In this document: positions 13,182-15,929 of the stretch, in pieces
How the letters are laid out: each line of letters begins with the position of its first letter
How positions within the stretch are numbered: position 1 is the stretch's first letter
Source: Clostridia bacterium
GTDB lineage: Bacteria; Bacillota_A; Clostridia; Christensenellales; Aristaeellaceae
Assembly (NCBI GenBank): GCA_017481185.1
Contig: JAFUPO010000027.1
Span: 1 to 15,929 of the forward strand
Direction of reading: 5' to 3'
DNA: 15,929 nucleotides
The notes under the pieces: generated by a model
Database searches by the model: none
Seen by the model: the letters and a program-made list of their open reading frames with translations, nothing else
Told to the model about the DNA's origin: nothing
Program-made: the position numbers and the translations under genes

Positions 13182-13260
13182 TCAGGCCACCTCCAAATAG
13201 ATTTCAGGAAAATTTCATTACGCTTATTGCTCATGTGCATCCAAAGGGAAAGAGGGTAAC

Positions 13261-13324
13261 AAAAAGGGGGGTATCTCCCGGCTTTGCCGGGAGGGCGGGG
13301 AGTTTGGGCCTCTTTAACGAGGCC
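13261..13324 (-). terminator. Two tandem hairpins after the oxidoreductase operon
   Basis: On the minus strand GGCCTC/GAGGCC (13307-13324) comes first, then CTCCCGGC-AAA-GCCGGGAG (13275-13293), then ATACCCCCC and TTTTT (13261-13265). The T-run is about nine bases beyond the second stem, so this is an imperfect intrinsic terminator. It lies in the 147-base gap between the gamma subunit and the GntP permease. Confidence 0.5.
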
Positions 13325-13328
13325 TGTG

Positions 13329-13859
13329 TTACACGGCTGCCATACCGCGTCGCACGGCTTCCTTGTTCATTTCAAGGAATTCCACCTTGCGGCCCAGCTT
13401 TTTGACCACCGTGGCGATGATCTCCTCCTCTGAGAAGAGGTTCGCCTTTTTGGCGTAGGCGCTGAGCATCACGATGTTGGCCACTTTTTTGGAGCCGATG
13501 GCGGCGGCGATCTCGTCTGCCGGGACGTTGACCACCTCCACATCGGTTCGTTCCACCTGGTGCACGCACAGGCTGGAGTTGACCAGGATGGCGCCGCCGG
13601 GCTTGACCCGGCTTTCAAACTTCACCAGGGAGGGATCGTTCATGGCGATGAGCACGTCAATGTACTTCACGGTGGGGGAGTTAATGGGATCGTCGGAAAT
13701 GGTTACGGAGCAGTTGGCCGTGCCGCCCCGCTGCTCAGGCCCGTAATGGGGAAGAAAGAGGGCTTCCTTGCCGAAATCCAGAGCCGCATAGCAGAGAAGC
13801 TGGCCGATCATCATGACGCCCTGGCCGCCGAAACCTGCTACGATAAAGCGGTTTTCCAT
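13329..13859 (-). CDS. 2-oxoacid:ferredoxin oxidoreductase, gamma subunit
   Basis: A 176-aa subunit of the pyruvate/2-oxoacid:ferredoxin oxidoreductase superfamily, which oxidatively decarboxylates 2-oxoacids to acyl-CoA in the cytosol, reducing ferredoxin. The gamma fold is shown by GFGGQGV (9-15) near the start and YGPEQRGGTANCSV, both typical of PorG/VorC/KorC. The length is normal. I prefer the ATG at 13857-13859, 2 bases after the beta-subunit stop and 8 after GAGGTG; a GTG at 13865 overlapping that stop is the alternative. Last gene of a delta-alpha-beta-gamma operon and followed by hairpins. The four-subunit order fits VOR/KOR types; the substrate (branched-chain oxoacids or 2-oxoglutarate) is not decided by this subunit. 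Confidence 0.9.
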   Translation of the reverse strand: MENRFIVAGFGGQGVMMIGQLLCYAALDFGKEALFLPHYGPEQRGGTANCSVTISDDPINSPTVKYIDVLIAMNDPSLVKFESRVKPGGAILVNSSLCVHQVERTDVEVVNVPADEIAAAIGSKKVANIVMLSAYAKKANLFSEEEIIATVVKKLGRKVEFLEMNKEAVRRGMAAV

Positions 13860-13861
13860 GC

Positions 13862-14608
13862 TCACTTCACCTCGTCTTTCATCTTGTAGACTCCCGGCGG
13901 GAAGATCTTCATGGTGTTTTCCTGCATCCAGTTAAGGCACTTAACAGGATTCATGCCCCAGTTGGTGGGGCAGGTGGACAGGAGCTCCACAAAGGCGAAG
14001 CCCTGGCCCTTTAGGTTGATCTCAAAGGCTTTTTTCAAGCCCGCCTTGGCTTTAAGGATGTTGGCCGGGGTATCCAGGGCGAAACGGGCCACATACACCG
14101 GGGCCTCCAATTGGGCGATGAGCTCGCACATCTTCATGGGGTAGCCCTCGTTGGCCGGATTGCGGCCATAGGGGGTGGTGGTGGTTTTCTGGCCGATGAG
14201 GGTGGTGGGAGCCATCTGGCCGCCGGTCATGCCGTAGGTGGAGTTGTTGATGAACACCGTCATAAACTTTTCGCCCCGGTTGGCCGCGTGCATGATTTCA
14301 GAAAAGCCGATAGCGCCCAAATCGCCATCCCCCTGATAGGTGAAAACAAACCGATCCGGCGCGCTGCGCTTAAAGCCGGTGGCTACGGCGGGGGCCCGGC
14401 CGTGGATGGCGCAGACCACATCCACATTGAGAAAGTTCTTCGCCATGGTGCCGCAGCCTACGGGCAGGATGCAGGCGGCGTTTTTTCTCAGATCAAATTC
14501 ATCGATCAATTCCGCCAGCATTTTGACTACCAGGCCATGGAGGCAGCCAGGGCAGAAGCGGGAAACGGACTCCGTTAAAGAAGCCGGTCTTGCGTAAACC
14601 TTATCCAT
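13862..14608 (-). CDS. 2-oxoacid:ferredoxin oxidoreductase, beta (TPP-binding) subunit
   Basis: A 248-aa thiamine-pyrophosphate-binding subunit. CPGCLHG (19-25) gives cysteines of the type found at the N-terminus of VOR/KOR beta chains. The TPP/Mg motif is GDGDLGAIG (93-101) followed by NNSTYGMTGGQ (121-131), and KTTTTPYGR (141-149) is characteristic of the VOR/KOR group rather than pyruvate enzymes (family knowledge, from memory). AAGGAG with a 9-base spacer precedes the ATG. It begins 6 bases after the alpha subunit stop, so the two are translationally close. It contacts the alpha subunit to form the active site and passes electrons to the ferredoxin subunit. Confidence 0.92.
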   Translation of the reverse strand: MDKVYARPASLTESVSRFCPGCLHGLVVKMLAELIDEFDLRKNAACILPVGCGTMAKNFLNVDVVCAIHGRAPAVATGFKRSAPDRFVFTYQGDGDLGAIGFSEIMHAANRGEKFMTVFINNSTYGMTGGQMAPTTLIGQKTTTTPYGRNPANEGYPMKMCELIAQLEAPVYVARFALDTPANILKAKAGLKKAFEINLKGQGFAFVELLSTCPTNWGMNPVKCLNWMQENTMKIFPPGVYKMKDEVK

Positions 14609-14614
14609 GCAGCC

Positions 14615-15676
14615 TCACTCCTTTCCTGCCAGTTTTTTCACAGCGTCTTCCAGTTCATCAGCGGTGAACACGATGCCCGCCGAGTGGGTCAGGGTATCGA
14701 TGGGGGCACGCTTGGCAACGCCGATTTTCACATCCTCCACCATCTGGCAGGGGATGGACATCTCCACGCAGAGGATGTTTTTTACTTGCCCATAATTCAG
14801 TTTGTCAAAGCTGTCATAGGGGAAGGGGGACAGGGTGATGGGGCGGATGAGGCCCACCTTAAGCCCCATGGCCCGCAGATTGGCGATGGCCGTTTTGGCG
14901 ATGCGGGCGCTGGTACCGTAAGCGGCGATGATGTGCTCGGCGTCTTCCACCATGTACTCCTCTACCCGGCACTCGGTCTCTTCCCACTTTTGATACATTT
15001 CAGCCTTGTACTTGTTGAACTTCTCCTGCATTTCTTCAGGATTGAGAATGGAGGTCACCACCATCCGATCCTCGGGTGAGATCTTATGGGTGAAGAAATC
15101 ATATTTCATGGGCTTTACCTCCCGCATGGGGGGCAAAACCACCGGCTCCATCATGGCGCCGATGCAGCCGTCGGCACAGATGAGCATGGGGGCCTGGTAT
15201 TGCTCCGCCTTGTCAAAGGCAGTCACCACCAGGTCCACCGCCTCCTGCACGGTAGAGGGGGCGTAGACCAGCATTTTGAAGCCGCCGTGGCCGCAGGCCT
15301 TGGTGGCCTGGAAATAGTCCATCTGGGCCGCCTGGATGGAGCCCACGCCGGGGCCGCCCCGGGTGACGTTGACGATCACCGCCGGAAGCTCCATGCCTGC
15401 CAGGCTAGAGATGCCCTCGGTTTTCAGGCTGATGCCGGGGCTGGAGGAGGAGGTCAGGGCCTTGGTGCCCGCCGCCGCCGCGCCGATGACCATATTAATG
15501 GAAGCCACTTCGCTCTCGCCCTGAACGAAGCTGCCGCCCACCTCCGGAAGACGGCGGGACATATACTCCGGGATCTCGTTCTGGGGGGTGATGGGATAGC
15601 CTGCAAAGAAACGGCAGCCCGCCCGTACCGCGGCTTCGGCGATGGCCTCGTTTCCTTTCATAAAGACTCTGTCCAT
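14615..15676 (-). CDS. vorB: 2-oxoacid:ferredoxin oxidoreductase, alpha subunit (VorB-like)
   Basis: A 353-aa subunit combining the pyrimidine-binding domain (domain I) and the transketolase C-like domain. Visible motifs are GYPITPQNEI (26-35), GESEVASI with probable TPP-activating Glu (53-60), TSSSSPG (75-81) and NVTRGGPGVGS (103-113). The later half carries AAYGTSARIAK and a GLIRPITLSPFP segment. It resembles proteins annotated 3-methyl-2-oxobutanoate dehydrogenase subunit VorB, but KorA-type 2-oxoglutarate enzymes are close relatives. The ATG at 15674-15676 has AAGGAGG 8 bases upstream; an upstream in-frame extension of 10 residues runs through that site and is rejected. It follows the ferredoxin subunit by 13 bases. 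Confidence 0.9.
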   Translation of the reverse strand: MDRVFMKGNEAIAEAAVRAGCRFFAGYPITPQNEIPEYMSRRLPEVGGSFVQGESEVASINMVIGAAAAGTKALTSSSSPGISLKTEGISSLAGMELPAVIVNVTRGGPGVGSIQAAQMDYFQATKACGHGGFKMLVYAPSTVQEAVDLVVTAFDKAEQYQAPMLICADGCIGAMMEPVVLPPMREVKPMKYDFFTHKISPEDRMVVTSILNPEEMQEKFNKYKAEMYQKWEETECRVEEYMVEDAEHIIAAYGTSARIAKTAIANLRAMGLKVGLIRPITLSPFPYDSFDKLNYGQVKNILCVEMSIPCQMVEDVKIGVAKRAPIDTLTHSAGIVFTADELEDAVKKLAGKE

Positions 15677-15689
15677 ATCCGCGACCTCC

Positions 15690-15893
15690 TTATTTGTAAA
15701 CTTCAATGGCTGCGTCGGGGCAGATGATGGCGCAGAGCCTGCACCCGATGCAGTTGTCAGGCGCCTTGGGCACCACCGCGTAGTAGCCCAGGGCGTTTAC
15801 TGTTTTGCCATAATCCAACACGCCCTTTTTGCAGGCGGTCATGCACAGGCCGCAGGCCTTGCAATACTTGGGGTCCACAACGACTTTCGCCAA
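15690..15893 (-). CDS. 2-oxoacid:ferredoxin oxidoreductase, delta (2[4Fe-4S] ferredoxin) subunit
   Basis: A 67-aa ferredoxin-type subunit that carries electrons out of the oxidoreductase. Two C-x2-C-x2-C-x3-C motifs are complete: CKACGLCMTAC (11-21) and CIGCRLCAIIC followed by Pro. It starts with TTG at 15891-15893, supported by AGGGAGG 8 bases upstream; the open frame continues to the window edge without another start codon. It is the first visible gene of the delta-alpha-beta-gamma operon, whose promoter is outside the window. The downstream alpha subunit starts 13 bases after its stop. Confidence 0.92.
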   Translation of the reverse strand: MAKVVVDPKYCKACGLCMTACKKGVLDYGKTVNALGYYAVVPKAPDNCIGCRLCAIICPDAAIEVYK

Positions 15894-15929
15894 TTGAAAT
15901 CCCTCCCTTGTGGTTTTAAGAAATGTCCA

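Overview
The window looks like chromosomal DNA from a fairly GC-rich anaerobic Firmicute, probably a gut-type member of the Clostridia. This is inferred from strong AGGAGG-type ribosome binding sites, sigma-A style promoters (TTTACA/TATAAT types), a ferredoxin-linked 2-oxoacid oxidoreductase, a VanY-type D,D-carboxypeptidase and a NimA-like flavin protein. No database search was possible. No phage, transposon, plasmid or CRISPR element was seen.

Layout. Bases 1-2461 (plus strand) hold a 5'-truncated pyridoxamine-phosphate-oxidase-like protein, a secreted alpha/beta hydrolase and a membrane-anchored protein with near-identical 42-bp coding repeats and a YbjN-like C-terminal domain. A bidirectional terminator separates these from a minus-strand tRNA-Arg(ACG). 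Bases 2765-3775 (plus) hold a small MGMT-family alkyltransferase-like protein and a YdcF/DUF218 protein. The latter converges, with overlapping stop codons, on a minus-strand SLC13/ArsB-type permease. A VanY-like peptidase (5209-6174) is divergent from that permease.

From 6234 to the right edge every gene is on the minus strand. In transcription order they are: ferredoxin, alpha, beta and gamma subunits of a 2-oxoacid:ferredoxin oxidoreductase (VOR/KOR type); a GntP-family permease; an IlvD/Edd dehydratase; a FAH-family protein; a class I aminotransferase; and an HMGL-like acyltransferase of the isopropylmalate/homocitrate/Re-citrate synthase group. These form several transcription units separated by hairpins.

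How the genes may work together (inference). The GntP permease, IlvD/Edd dehydratase and FAH protein fit a sugar-acid uptake and 2-keto-3-deoxy-acid route at least as well as branched-chain amino acid synthesis. The oxidoreductase, the aminotransferase and the Claisen-type synthase all act on 2-oxoacids, so the right-hand 10 kb is a 2-oxoacid-centred metabolic neighbourhood. The most unusual items are the 42-bp coding repeat array, a 13-bp perfect hairpin inside the YdcF gene that may terminate the opposing permease transcript, an attenuator-like hairpin before the dehydratase, and an 11-mer shared by the permease and dehydratase upstream regions. I found no clear candidate for a wholly new multi-gene system.
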